A stretch of 21,412 nt of DNA, taken from IMG/VR virus record IMGVR_UViG_3300028925_011376, positions 1-21,412 of that record, one strand, 5' to 3'. A program made the translations under genes and the position numbers. Of the stretch, positions 14,779 through 20,865 are shown one piece after another. Source of the stretch: a virus. Every line of letters begins with the position of its first letter. Positions within the stretch are counted from its first letter, which is position 1. The notes below the pieces were generated by a model. It did no database searches. It saw nothing but the letters and a program-made list of their open reading frames with translations, and had not been told where the DNA came from.

Positions 14779-15406
14779 TATATTGATAAACTTTTTTAAG
14801 CAACCGTTTTAATACAGGATGGTTGCTTTTGAAATCCCATAAACCCATATAAGCAAATAAATCAGGACTAAGTAGATTGCCCATTTCATCTTTGAATTGG
14901 GCAGTTTTGTTTGCCATTCGCAATAATGCTAAAGCACCGTCTTTATCTGCTTTACGAACTAATTCATCAGCAATGTTCATTGCATATGCTTCTATCTCAT
15001 CAGTACGACTCATATACTCATACTCAGTGCTTCTTTTATCTTTTCCTTCAGGGCCGTCTAGTCCATCTCGTTTACTGTATTGAGTTTGGTGTAGTAGTTC
15101 GTGTTTGATAACATCATGTAGTCTATTAATAAAACCAGTACGACTATTGTTGTCCCACACAATACTTTTTGATTTTGAACTAAATGTTGGGTAAATAATG
15201 ATTTCATCTGTTTCAGGTTCGTATACTGCTCCTACAGATCCTTGTCCAATTTCTAAGTCTGGTGTTGTTTCGATTTCAGTCTTGAACTCAGGGAAAGTCT
15301 TAGACATAAGTTGACTAATTTCAGTGTATTCCATTTCCCCTTGTAGTTTAGTGTCAAGGTCCTTCAAATCGATTTTACTAGGTTGTGTGATTTCAAATAT
15401 TTTCAT
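14768..15406 (-). CDS. Putative zinc metallopeptidase (HExxH), only minus-strand gene
   Basis: 212 residues starting at the ATG on the minus strand at 15406; an in-frame TTG at 15427 would add 7 residues but runs through the promoter box. H102-E103-L-L-H106 is a zincin HExxH motif. The third ligand could be E137 in T-D-E-I-E-A-Y-A, followed by a helix. Before the motif is a domain with V-G-A-V-Y and E-I-I-I-Y-P strands. No signal peptide. Substrate unknown; a virion-associated or head-maturation protease is possible given the late promoter, and the N-terminus M-K-I-F-E-I-T faintly recalls T4 capsid-targeting sequences (speculative). It converges on the glycine-zipper gene, overlapping 11 nt. 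Confidence 0.78.
   Translation of the reverse strand: MKIFEITQPSKIDLKDLDTKLQGEMEYTEISQLMSKTFPEFKTEIETTPDLEIGQGSVGAVYEPETDEIIIYPTFSSKSKSIVWDNNSRTGFINRLHDVIKHELLHQTQYSKRDGLDGPEGKDKRSTEYEYMSRTDEIEAYAMNIADELVRKADKDGALALLRMANKTAQFKDEMGNLLSPDLFAYMGLWDFKSNHPVLKRLLKKVYQYITS
14798..14830 (+). terminator. Stem-loop terminator for plus-strand transcription
   Basis: AAGCAACC (14798-14805) pairs perfectly with GGTTGCTT (14821-14828), followed by TT. The 8-bp stem with a 15-nt loop lies 20 nt after the glycine-zipper stop, inside the 3' end of the opposite gene. The T-run on the plus side is short (4 T). On the minus side A residues follow, so it would stop plus-strand transcripts only. Confidence 0.5.
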
Positions 15407-15411
15407 AATAG

Positions 15412-15419
15412 TATTTATG
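15412..15419 (-). promoter_or_regulatory. Minus-strand late promoter
   Basis: Read on the minus strand: CATAAATA, then CTATT and ATG. Seven of eight bases match TATAAATA, and the CTATT extension is typical of T4 late promoters. The box ends 5 nt before the ATG, the same spacing as at 8574. It sits back to back with the plus-strand promoter at 15421. Confidence 0.65.
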
Positions 15420-15420
15420 G

Positions 15421-15450
15421 TTGACAAATACTAATCCTGTGTTAATATAA
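15421..15450 (+). promoter_or_regulatory. Sigma70-type promoter for the 15481 operon
   Basis: TTGACA (15421-15426), 15 nt, TTAATATAA (15442-15450). Sequence and spacing nearly match the elements at 12679 and 14271. ATG 15481 follows after AAGGGAGAGAG. Confidence 0.68.
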
Positions 15451-15480
15451 AGTATAGTTAGAAACAAGGGAGAGAGTTAG

Positions 15481-15750
15481 ATGTCATTAGCATTTTTAGA
15501 TTGGAAGTTAAAGAAAAATACAGAAAAAACTATAACTAATCGAGCATATTATATGTATGGTCCTTATAAGATTATGAATACTAAAGGCACTTATGCAAAT
15601 TGGTATGGTTACTTGGATGGTGATGTAGTTGCTGGTCCGTATGCAACTAGAACAGTAGTTGTAGAAGAAATTTTGCATTTAGAATATGTAAAGTATGAAA
15701 ACGATCCAAACAGAAGTAGTAGAATTATTGAGGAGATGATGAATGATTAA
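15481..15750 (+). CDS. Hypothetical protein
   Basis: 89 residues from ATG 15481, with GGGAGAG upstream as ribosome site. Basic N-terminus (W-K-L-K-K-N), a central Tyr/Gly-rich region (Y-M-Y-G-P-Y, W-Y-G-Y-L-D-G) and an acidic helix at the end. Cytoplasmic by composition. I do not recognise the family. It is first in a three-gene run with overlaps (8 nt to the next gene) led by a host-type promoter, so early expression is likely. Confidence 0.7.
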   Translation: MSLAFLDWKLKKNTEKTITNRAYYMYGPYKIMNTKGTYANWYGYLDGDVVAGPYATRTVVVEEILHLEYVKYENDPNRSSRIIEEMMND

Positions 15751-15979
15751 AGCAATACAAATTACCGCAATGGTAAAAGAAGATGGTGTAAGTGTTGAAT
15801 ATGAAACTGGTAAGCATGATAGTATTAGTTCAGCCGAGAACGACTTGTTTTGGATGGTAGAGAATACTAAGGACACAGGCAAGTTTGAAACTGTAGAAGT
15901 TGGTAAAAGTGTGTTTAATATTGTAGAAGATTACAGTGATGAAATGCAACAAGAATATTTAACTAAGGAGAATGCATAA
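15743..15979 (+). CDS. Hypothetical acidic protein
   Basis: 78 residues from ATG 15743, overlapping the previous gene by 8 nt with GAGGAG in its last codons as ribosome site. Strongly acidic (many Glu and Asp), predicted alpha/beta, no membrane segment. Not recognised. Its stop overlaps the next ATG by one base (TAATG), which indicates coupled translation within the same small operon. Confidence 0.7.
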   Translation: MIKAIQITAMVKEDGVSVEYETGKHDSISSAENDLFWMVENTKDTGKFETVEVGKSVFNIVEDYSDEMQQEYLTKENA

Positions 15980-16167
15980 TGGCAATGCCAGAGAAAGTAA
16001 TTATACCTGCGAGTAAAGATCCTGGTAAAGGACACTTTTACATAAGTTTGGTTAAATCTGCAGTACGTATATTCGCTGGCATATTTTTGTTGTTTGGCGA
16101 TTTCGTTCTTGCTGGTTCATTACTAATAGCCGCCGAGTTATTAGGAATATTAGAAGAAGTTGTTTAA
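15979..16167 (+). CDS. Small membrane protein
   Basis: 62 residues; start overlaps the upstream stop, with AAGGAG 8 nt before the ATG. The N-terminal third is hydrophilic and ends in a basic stretch. Residues about 30-56 are hydrophobic (I-F-A-G-I-F-L-L-F-G, then L-A-G-S-L-L-I-A-A-E-L-L-G-I-L), enough for one long or two short membrane-spanning helices. Possible inner-membrane protein; a holin cannot be excluded, but nothing specific supports it and the lysin is 2.4 kb away. Confidence 0.7.
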   Translation: MAMPEKVIIPASKDPGKGHFYISLVKSAVRIFAGIFLLFGDFVLAGSLLIAAELLGILEEVV

Positions 16168-16172
16168 ATAAT

Positions 16173-16180
16173 AATAAATA
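16173..16180 (+). promoter_or_regulatory. Late promoter for the Ala/Gly-rich virion gene
   Basis: AATAAATA followed by C, the same TAATAAATAC string as at 1251. ATG 16223 follows 42 nt later after ATAGGAG. Confidence 0.62.
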
Positions 16181-16222
16181 CACATATAGAAAACATAGAT
16201 AGTTTATAGGAGTATTTAGAAA

Positions 16223-16831
16223 ATGGCAAGTGCAAAAACGATCAGTGACGAAGTTGCCGCAGACGATAACGGTATATCAGCATCGGCTAATCCAGGCAAC
16301 AACGCTGCTTTAGTTATTGGCGGTGCCTTAGCAGACAGTGGTGCAGTTACATTCGCAGGTGGTAGAACAGTAGAGATTACATCAGCCGGCAATGATGCAG
16401 CGATAGATTTCGTAATAGCGGGCACAGACGTAGACGGAGCAAGTTTATCAATAACAATAGATGGTGGAAACGCAGGCGCAGTTGAAACAACTGCATTCTT
16501 TGCAACAATAGCAAGTATTACTTCAGTTGGCAACTCTGCAGGAAACGTAATAGCAGGTACTTCAACAGAAGCCGCTGGCAGTGTCTTTAGCGGTGGTGGA
16601 AGACTAAGAGGCATGACCATTACGTCAGGTGGAACTGCTGGAATAATTAATCTCCATAATGGTCTCACAGCAGGAGTTCCAGGTACAATCCTTTTTAAAG
16701 CAAGAACTGTTGGAACAGACAATACTAACGAACATTATGCCTTTCCAGATGATGGAATACTATTTGATTCAGGATGCTATGTAACCTACACTATTGGTCA
16801 TATAGACATGATGACGTTCTACTTTAATTAA
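16223..16831 (+). CDS. Probable virion surface/decoration protein
   Basis: 202 residues, very rich in Ala, Gly, Thr and Ser, nearly devoid of basic residues in the first 140. The pattern of short beta strands (V-T-F-A-G-G-R-T-V-E-I-T, I-D-F-V-I-A-G-T-D-V-D-G-A) suggests an immunoglobulin-like or beta-sandwich structural protein. The ending G-I-L-F-D-S-G-C-Y-V-T-Y-T-I-G, then M-T-F-Y-F resembles small structural proteins common in marine phages. It stands alone behind a late promoter with a good ribosome site, as expected for an abundant virion protein. GC content looks higher than in its neighbours, which fits heavy use of Ala/Gly codons. Long antisense frames here are shadows. Confidence 0.7.
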   Translation: MASAKTISDEVAADDNGISASANPGNNAALVIGGALADSGAVTFAGGRTVEITSAGNDAAIDFVIAGTDVDGASLSITIDGGNAGAVETTAFFATIASITSVGNSAGNVIAGTSTEAAGSVFSGGGRLRGMTITSGGTAGIINLHNGLTAGVPGTILFKARTVGTDNTNEHYAFPDDGILFDSGCYVTYTIGHIDMMTFYFN

Positions 16832-16832
16832 G

Positions 16833-16861
16833 TTGACAAACTTGCAAAAAACTGTTTAAAT
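16833..16861 (+). promoter_or_regulatory. Sigma70-type promoter for the coiled-coil membrane gene
   Basis: TTGACA (16833-16838), 17 nt, TTAAAT (16856-16861). Predicted start near 16868, directly before ATG 16870, and no Shine-Dalgarno sequence is present, so the mRNA may be nearly leaderless. The -10 box is a moderate match. Confidence 0.5.
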
Positions 16862-16869
16862 AAGATATA

Positions 16870-18618
16870 ATGTTTTTAGGTTTACTCACATTATTAGTAG
16901 CCATATCTATCAGTGTGATAGCGGCGTACTACAGTATAATTGGATTGACGGCAATCTTTGCCGCGGCTTTCCTTCCCATTGTTCTTATGGGTAGTGTACT
17001 AGAAGTTGGTAAACTATTAGCAACAGTGTGGCTACACCAAAACTGGCGTCGTGCACCTTTTATAATGAAAACATATTTATGTACGGCAGTTGTTGTTTTA
17101 ATGTTTATTACAAGCATGGGTGTATTTGGTTTTCTTAGTAAGAGTCATATAGAACAAAGTGCTATGGGTACAGAACAAATAGCACAAGTAGATGTCATCA
17201 ATAAAAAGATGAATCGTATTGATGCAAAAGTTAATCGCTGGTCAGAAGATATCTTAAGACTTAATCAAGGAGGCAACAGTGGCAGACTTGATAATTTAAT
17301 TGTACGTGAACAAAAACGTATTAGTGATGCAAACAAAAGAATACAACCACAGATTGATGCAGAAAATGCTAAAGTGCCAGGGTTACAAGCACAAGCAGAT
17401 AAAGAAATTGCACAACAAAACAAACGTTTAAATGATGCACAGGCACGAACACAAGCAGAGATTGTACAATCAGAAAAAAGACTAGCAGTATTAGATAGAG
17501 ACGTTGAAGCATACACAAGTCAAGGTACTACAACCGGCGGAGTGTTTACTCCTGATGTAGACAACGTTAAAAAGGGCGAAGCACTACGTCTAAGACAGAA
17601 GCCTGAAAGAGATAGGCTAAATTTAATTATTTCAAAAGCAAAGAAAAGTGAACTTGGTGTTGCTAGTGCAGTACAAAGAGAAATTAGAAAAATAAATGCT
17701 AAATTAGCAAAGCAGATTAACGATACAGAAAAACGTATTGAAAAGATTCGTAACAGTATAAGCAATACAATTATTAGTGCAAATAAAAATATTGCAAAGT
17801 ATACTGATAATGCAGGAACAACCAACGAAGGTGTCGATGTTAAGATTGCAGAATTAGAAAGACTTATTGAAAGTGTTCAGCCTAACTTAGACAGTCTTAG
17901 AGAAGAAAAGTTTGTATTTGAAAAACAGTATAGACAGTTTGAAGCAGAGGTTGGACCTGTAAAGTATATTGCAGAATTAATTTACGGAGAAGCAGATCGT
18001 AATCTATTAGAAGATGCAGTAAGATGGGTTATAATTATTATTGTTGCAGTATTTGATCCTCTAGCAGTTTGTTTAGTACTAGCAGGTACAATGACAATAG
18101 GTTGGTGGAGAGAAGATCGTAACCTAAATAAACCTAAGATTAAAGAAAAAATTATAAGAGTCGAAGACCCGAGACTAAAGGAACTAGAAATGCAATTAAA
18201 AAAACATAACGAAATAATAGACGAGTTAGAGAAACTTCTCGACTCCAATATGGGAAACATTGATGCTAGTGAATATGCTAAATTAAAAGCAGAGCATGAT
18301 AAGATGATAGCAGAACGTGATGCACTGGCTAAGGCATTTGATGAAGCAAAAGCAGAGTCAGGTGCATTAGTAGATAAGGTTGTTGCTACAGAACAAGAAA
18401 GAGATACACATAAAGTACACATTGATAAACTAGTTGAAGGTGCAGGTGTTTTTGAAAAACGTATCGAAGACCTAATAAACCAAATTTCAGAATTAGAAGC
18501 AGAGATTGTACGAAGAGATCAAGTTGTTCTTAAGATGGCACAGAAGTATCAGTTAATAGAAAAAGACGAATTTGGCGATGATTTAGTTGCACAGGTAACT
18601 GACGAAAAAAAGTCTTAG
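16870..18618 (+). CDS. Large inner-membrane coiled-coil protein (zero-frame product)
   Basis: 582 residues. Membrane helices at about 2-23, 27-52 and 68-90 are followed by a very long charged coiled coil (about 105-360, rich in Lys, Gln, Glu and Ala), a fourth membrane helix at about 386-410 containing F-D-P-L-A (395-399), then a second coiled coil (about 420-565). The layout recalls DUF4407-like membrane proteins and related marine phage proteins. No enzymatic motif is seen. It may remodel or scaffold the host membrane. No ribosome site precedes ATG 16870; a host-type promoter ends a few bases before. The gene ends in GAA AAA AAG TCT TAG, which contains a -1 slippery heptamer, so a longer 693-residue form is likely also made. 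Confidence 0.85.
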   Translation: MFLGLLTLLVAISISVIAAYYSIIGLTAIFAAAFLPIVLMGSVLEVGKLLATVWLHQNWRRAPFIMKTYLCTAVVVLMFITSMGVFGFLSKSHIEQSAMGTEQIAQVDVINKKMNRIDAKVNRWSEDILRLNQGGNSGRLDNLIVREQKRISDANKRIQPQIDAENAKVPGLQAQADKEIAQQNKRLNDAQARTQAEIVQSEKRLAVLDRDVEAYTSQGTTTGGVFTPDVDNVKKGEALRLRQKPERDRLNLIISKAKKSELGVASAVQREIRKINAKLAKQINDTEKRIEKIRNSISNTIISANKNIAKYTDNAGTTNEGVDVKIAELERLIESVQPNLDSLREEKFVFEKQYRQFEAEVGPVKYIAELIYGEADRNLLEDAVRWVIIIIVAVFDPLAVCLVLAGTMTIGWWREDRNLNKPKIKEKIIRVEDPRLKELEMQLKKHNEIIDELEKLLDSNMGNIDASEYAKLKAEHDKMIAERDALAKAFDEAKAESGALVDKVVATEQERDTHKVHIDKLVEGAGVFEKRIEDLINQISELEAEIVRRDQVVLKMAQKYQLIEKDEFGDDLVAQVTDEKKS

Positions 18619-18655
18619 AGGTCCTTACTAATTCTAGCACGGAAAGTATTGACCT
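18606..18655 (+). promoter_or_regulatory. Programmed -1 ribosomal frameshift signal
   Basis: Slippery heptamer A-AAA-AAG at 18606-18612, in the correct register for the zero frame. A 6-nt spacer follows, then a stem-loop at 18619-18655: AGGTC/GACCT (5 bp), 2x2 internal loop, TACT/AGTA (4 bp), a 2-nt bulge and TTC/GAA (3 bp), loop TAGCACG. A weak AGG lies 10 nt upstream of the heptamer, the distance used by the dnaX stimulator. The zero-frame stop (18616-18618) is in the spacer. Confidence 0.78.
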
Positions 18656-18950
18656 AAAAGTTCCGGATGGTGTAAACGTAGACTTTGGAATAAGATTTCC
18701 AGAACACCATAATTCTCAAAAAGGTGACTTGTTTATTAGAGTAGATATGTTACCAAATAAATTATATAAATTTACAAGTCAGAACTGGATAGAAATACCA
18801 AAATCAAGAACAACAACTTATTTAGATAATGCAGAGTATATCGATTATCTCAGTAGTAAAGTTCAACGCGGTGAAATAGAAATGGAAGACTTAACTCCAC
18901 AAGAACAAGATGAACTTGTAGGATGGGTACCATACGAAAAAGAAGAGTAG
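18612..18950 (+). CDS. -1 frame C-terminal extension of the coiled-coil membrane protein
   Basis: After slippage at A-AAA-AAG the -1 frame reads GTC TTA GAG GTC and stays open for 112 codons to the TAG at 18948-18950, giving a fusion of 581+112 = 693 residues. The frame is closed just upstream by TGA at 18600 and has no ATG or GTG until ATG 18747; the only other candidate is TTG 18729, without a ribosome site. Yet the part before 18729 reads as good protein (for example V-P-D-G-V-N-V-D-F-G-I-R-F-P), continuing into G-D-L-F-I-R-V-D-M-L-P-N-K-L-Y-K-F and W-I-E-I-P, a small beta-domain-like segment, then an acidic helical end. A sequencing indel in the 7-A run would give the same picture. Confidence 0.72.
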   Translation, partial: VLEVLTNSSTESIDLKVPDGVNVDFGIRFPEHHNSQKGDLFIRVDMLPNKLYKFTSQNWIEIPKSRTTTYLDNAEYIDYLSSKVQRGEIEMEDLTPQEQDELVGWVPYEKEE

Positions 18951-18959
18951 ATATAATCA

Positions 18960-19316
18960 ATGACAACGGATTTAGTTCCTTATAAAGATACAAATATTGT
19001 AGAATATGTTTATAAGTTCAAGTTAGTAGAAGAAGATTTAAATTTAATGGATAGGGAAAGTGTAAAAGCACTTCTTCCTGATATCCTAAGTAGAGCACTT
19101 GCTCGCAGTTGGATAGACGACAAATATAAAGATAAATTATCCAAAGATGTAAAAACTACACTACAAGAAGGCGGAGTACATTTGCCTAAAGATTACGAAT
19201 GTCAGTATGAAAAATCTAAACTAGGCGAAAGAGCAAAGATTATTGTATATGAATGGACAGGTACATTGAAACTAAGAGTTTGTAGTTTACATTTAACAAT
19301 GATAGCAACAAGATGA
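18960..19316 (+). CDS. Hypothetical protein
   Basis: 118 residues from ATG 18960, 9 nt after the frameshift-extension stop. N-terminal strand-like V-E-Y-V-Y-K-F-K-L-V, a central helical region (L-L-P-D-I-L-S-R-A-L-A-R-S-W) and a C-terminal strand pair (K-I-I-V-Y-E-W-T-G-T-L-K-L-R-V). Soluble, not recognised. Its stop overlaps the next start (ATGA at 19313-19316), so the two are translated together. It opens the run that leads to bS21. Confidence 0.7.
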   Translation: MTTDLVPYKDTNIVEYVYKFKLVEEDLNLMDRESVKALLPDILSRALARSWIDDKYKDKLSKDVKTTLQEGGVHLPKDYECQYEKSKLGERAKIIVYEWTGTLKLRVCSLHLTMIATR

Positions 19317-19678
19317 ATAAACTTACAGTAGTAACTGAACCTAACATATATGTTATGGACCAGCCAAGTTTTCTAGTTATAGCAGAAGATCAAGATATTG
19401 TTAAAGTTTGTGATTATTTAAGAAACATAAATAACAATATAACAGTATATATTAGTAACGGTACGGATAGTTTAAATTGGTTATTAAACAGTTATGCTAA
19501 CTGCGATACAGTTATACTAGATACTTCACTAGATGAATTTTTAACAGGTTTTTTTATTGACAAACCTAAAACATTCTACTATAATAGTACTAATGATTAT
19601 ACAAGTATAAACATACAAACAATTGAAGATCCTATAAGATTCTTAGTTGATTGGACAGTAAAACAAAAGGACAACTAA
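19313..19678 (+). CDS. Hypothetical protein upstream of bS21
   Basis: 121 residues; ATG 19313 overlaps the previous stop (ATGA). Alternating strands and helices (F-L-V-I-A-E-D, N-I-T-V-Y-I-S-N-G, D-T-V-I-L-D-T-S) suggest a small Rossmann-like alpha/beta domain, but there is no nucleotide-binding glycine motif. Acidic, cytoplasmic, not recognised. Its stop TAA shares a base with the ATG of the bS21 gene (TAATG), so the two are tightly coupled, which hints at a translation- or regulation-related role without proving it. Confidence 0.7.
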   Translation: MNKLTVVTEPNIYVMDQPSFLVIAEDQDIVKVCDYLRNINNNITVYISNGTDSLNWLLNSYANCDTVILDTSLDEFLTGFFIDKPKTFYYNSTNDYTSINIQTIEDPIRFLVDWTVKQKDN

Positions 19679-19932
19679 TGGCTTTCAATGATAGACCAAA
19701 AAGAGACTACCGTGAACCTAGAGAGAAACAAGGTTTGTATGTTAGAGTAATAGACAACAATATTACTAAAGCATGGAGAAAATTTAAAAGACTTTGTCAG
19801 GATGATGGAGTACTCAATACATACAGAGAAAAGCAATATTACCAGAAACCATCAGAAAAAAGAAATAAGGCTAAAGCAATGGCTATTGCTAGATGGAAGA
19901 AAAAACAGAAAGAAATAGAAAATAATTTTTAG
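19678..19932 (+). CDS. rpsU: Phage-encoded ribosomal protein bS21
   Basis: 84 residues from ATG 19678, preceded by AAAAGG and sharing a base with the previous stop. An in-frame TTG at 19651 lies inside the upstream gene and is unlikely. Residues about 22-80 follow bS21: V-x-V-I-D-N-N-I, A-W-R-K-F-K-R-L-C-Q-D-D-G-V-L-N, R-E-K-Q-Y-Y-Q-K-P-S-E-K-R-N-K-A-K-A-M-A, ending in a basic tail. The first 20 residues are an added basic extension absent from E. coli bS21 (71 residues). bS21 sits by the anti-Shine-Dalgarno end of 16S rRNA and aids initiation, so a phage copy could shift ribosomes toward phage mRNAs. Phage bS21 genes are already known from aquatic phages including pelagiphages. Confidence 0.92.
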   Translation: MAFNDRPKRDYREPREKQGLYVRVIDNNITKAWRKFKRLCQDDGVLNTYREKQYYQKPSEKRNKAKAMAIARWKKKQKEIENNF

Positions 19933-19949
19933 AATTTTATACTTACAGG

Positions 19950-19957
19950 TATAAATA
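19950..19957 (+). promoter_or_regulatory. Consensus late promoter before Hsp20
   Basis: Exact TATAAATA, the best late box in the window, 62 nt before ATG 20020. Between them GAAGAC (19963-19968) can pair with GTCTTC (19979-19984) as a small hairpin in the leader, and AAAAGGAG provides the ribosome site. Confidence 0.68.
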
Positions 19958-20019
19958 AAAGAGAAGACGCCATAATGGGTCTTCGTAAATAAACATCTTG
20001 CTTAAAAGGAGATTATATC

Positions 20020-20463
20020 ATGACAAGATTAACCACACTCGACTTCAATAAACTAACACCATACGCAGTAGGCTTTGATAAAGTAATAGACGACATGTTT
20101 CGCTATGCAAATCATCAAGCATCAAGCAATGGATATCCACCTTACAACATTATAAAGAACGATAACGAATTTCAAATTGAAATTGCACTCGCAGGAGTAA
20201 AGCAAGAAGATTTGGATATTAACGTTGCAGAAGGTGTTCTAAATGTTTCACACAACCCACCTGAAATTGACGAAGAAAAACAAAACTTTCCAGGGGCATA
20301 TGTTCATAGAGGAATTGCTCAACGTAAGTTTAGCAGAAACTTTACATTATCAGATGATGTTGTTGTACAAAGTGCAAAATTTGAGAACGGTATGCTCTGT
20401 ATTAGTTTAGAGAGAATCATTCCCGAAGAGAAGAAACCTCGTAAGATAACCATTAAGTCTTAA
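20020..20463 (+). CDS. Small heat shock protein (Hsp20/IbpA-like)
   Basis: 147 residues, usual for IbpA-type proteins. The N-terminal region ends in Y-P-P-Y-N-I-I-K (39-46). The alpha-crystallin domain then shows F-Q-I-E-I-A-L-A-G-V (51-60), Y-V-H-R-G-I-A-x-R-K-F-S-R-N-F-T-L (94-110) and F-E-N-G-M-L-C-I-S-L-E-R. The C-terminal I-x-I motif (I-T-I in R-K-I-T-I-K-S) for oligomer contacts is present. Holds unfolding proteins, likely phage structural subunits, in a refoldable state. Hsp20 genes are common in T4-like cyano- and pelagiphages. Start ATG 20020 after AAAAGGAG; probably late-expressed. Confidence 0.95.
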   Translation: MTRLTTLDFNKLTPYAVGFDKVIDDMFRYANHQASSNGYPPYNIIKNDNEFQIEIALAGVKQEDLDINVAEGVLNVSHNPPEIDEEKQNFPGAYVHRGIAQRKFSRNFTLSDDVVVQSAKFENGMLCISLERIIPEEKKPRKITIKS

Positions 20464-20473
20464 CCACAGATAA

Positions 20474-20503
20474 ATATGAGAGAGTATTAGTACTCTCTCA
20501 TAT
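20474..20503 (+). other. Perfect 13-bp inverted repeat between Hsp20 and clpS
   Basis: ATATGAGAGAGTA (20474-20486), loop TTAG, TACTCTCTCATAT (20491-20503). No T-run follows, so it is not a classical intrinsic terminator. The left arm starts in ATAAATAT (20470-20477), a weak late-box match. GGAG for clpS (20510-20513) is just outside the stem. It may act as an RNA-stabilising or processing hairpin, or a dyad binding site. Confidence 0.75.
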
Positions 20504-20520
20504 GATTATGGAGAATTTAT

Positions 20521-20829
20521 ATGACTAGTAATATTAACAACACTAAATTAAAAGTTAGACAGATAGAAACTATTAGTCCGCCAATGGATTGTAAGGTCAT
20601 TTATATGAATGATGATGTCACAACATTTGACTTTGTATCTGGTAGTTTGGTGAACTTTTTTGAATACGATCCTAAGTTAGCACAAGATAAAAGTGTAGAG
20701 ATTAATGATAAAGGGTCAGGAATAGTTGCTGTACTGCCTTATGAGATTGCAGAACAAAAAGGCGTAGAAGTACTAATATCTGCAAGGACACAAGGATTTC
20801 CTATGGAAATTAAATTAGAAACTGCTTGA
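20521..20829 (+). CDS. clpS: ClpS-like adaptor of the ClpAP protease
   Basis: 102 residues, close to E. coli ClpS (106), alignable by eye over residues 23-102. N30-D31-D32-x-T34 matches the N-D-D-Y-T core; F38-V39, F46-F47-x-Y49-D50 and A76-E77 (E-I-A-E, matching E-V-A-E) follow in order. The 22-residue N-terminal arm needed for delivery to ClpA is present. E. coli ClpS brings N-degron substrates to ClpAP. Several pocket residues differ: positions equivalent to M40, M62 and H66 are F36, S58 and N62. Specificity may therefore be changed, or it may bind ClpA without delivering substrates. GGAG precedes ATG 20521. Expression is probably with Hsp20. Confidence 0.9.
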   Translation: MTSNINNTKLKVRQIETISPPMDCKVIYMNDDVTTFDFVSGSLVNFFEYDPKLAQDKSVEINDKGSGIVAVLPYEIAEQKGVEVLISARTQGFPMEIKLETA

Positions 20830-20858
20830 TTGACATTTACTTAAATAGGTAGTACTAT
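20830..20858 (+). promoter_or_regulatory. Sigma70-type promoter giving a likely leaderless mRNA
   Basis: TTGACA (20830-20835), exactly 17 nt, TACTAT (20853-20858). The predicted start falls at about 20865-20866, the A of ATG 20866. No Shine-Dalgarno sequence exists between. Confidence 0.68.
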
Positions 20859-20865
20859 ATACATA

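Noticed and set aside
14877-15108. Two short plus-strand frames inside the metallopeptidase gene
   Set aside because: They are antisense to a gene with a clear HExxH motif and have no ribosome site.
16216-16722. 168-codon minus-strand frame opposite the Ala/Gly-rich virion gene
   Set aside because: Ala/Val/Pro-rich mirror of the Ala/Gly codons on the plus strand; no promoter or ribosome site.
17265-18422. Several minus-strand frames opposite the coiled-coil gene
   Set aside because: Ser/Leu/Ile-rich translations are mirrors of Lys/Glu/Asp/Asn codons in the coiled coil; no start signals.
18729-18950. Independent 73-residue gene starting at TTG 18729
   Set aside because: There is no ribosome site, and the same frame encodes plausible protein back to the slippery site, so a frameshift extension explains it better.
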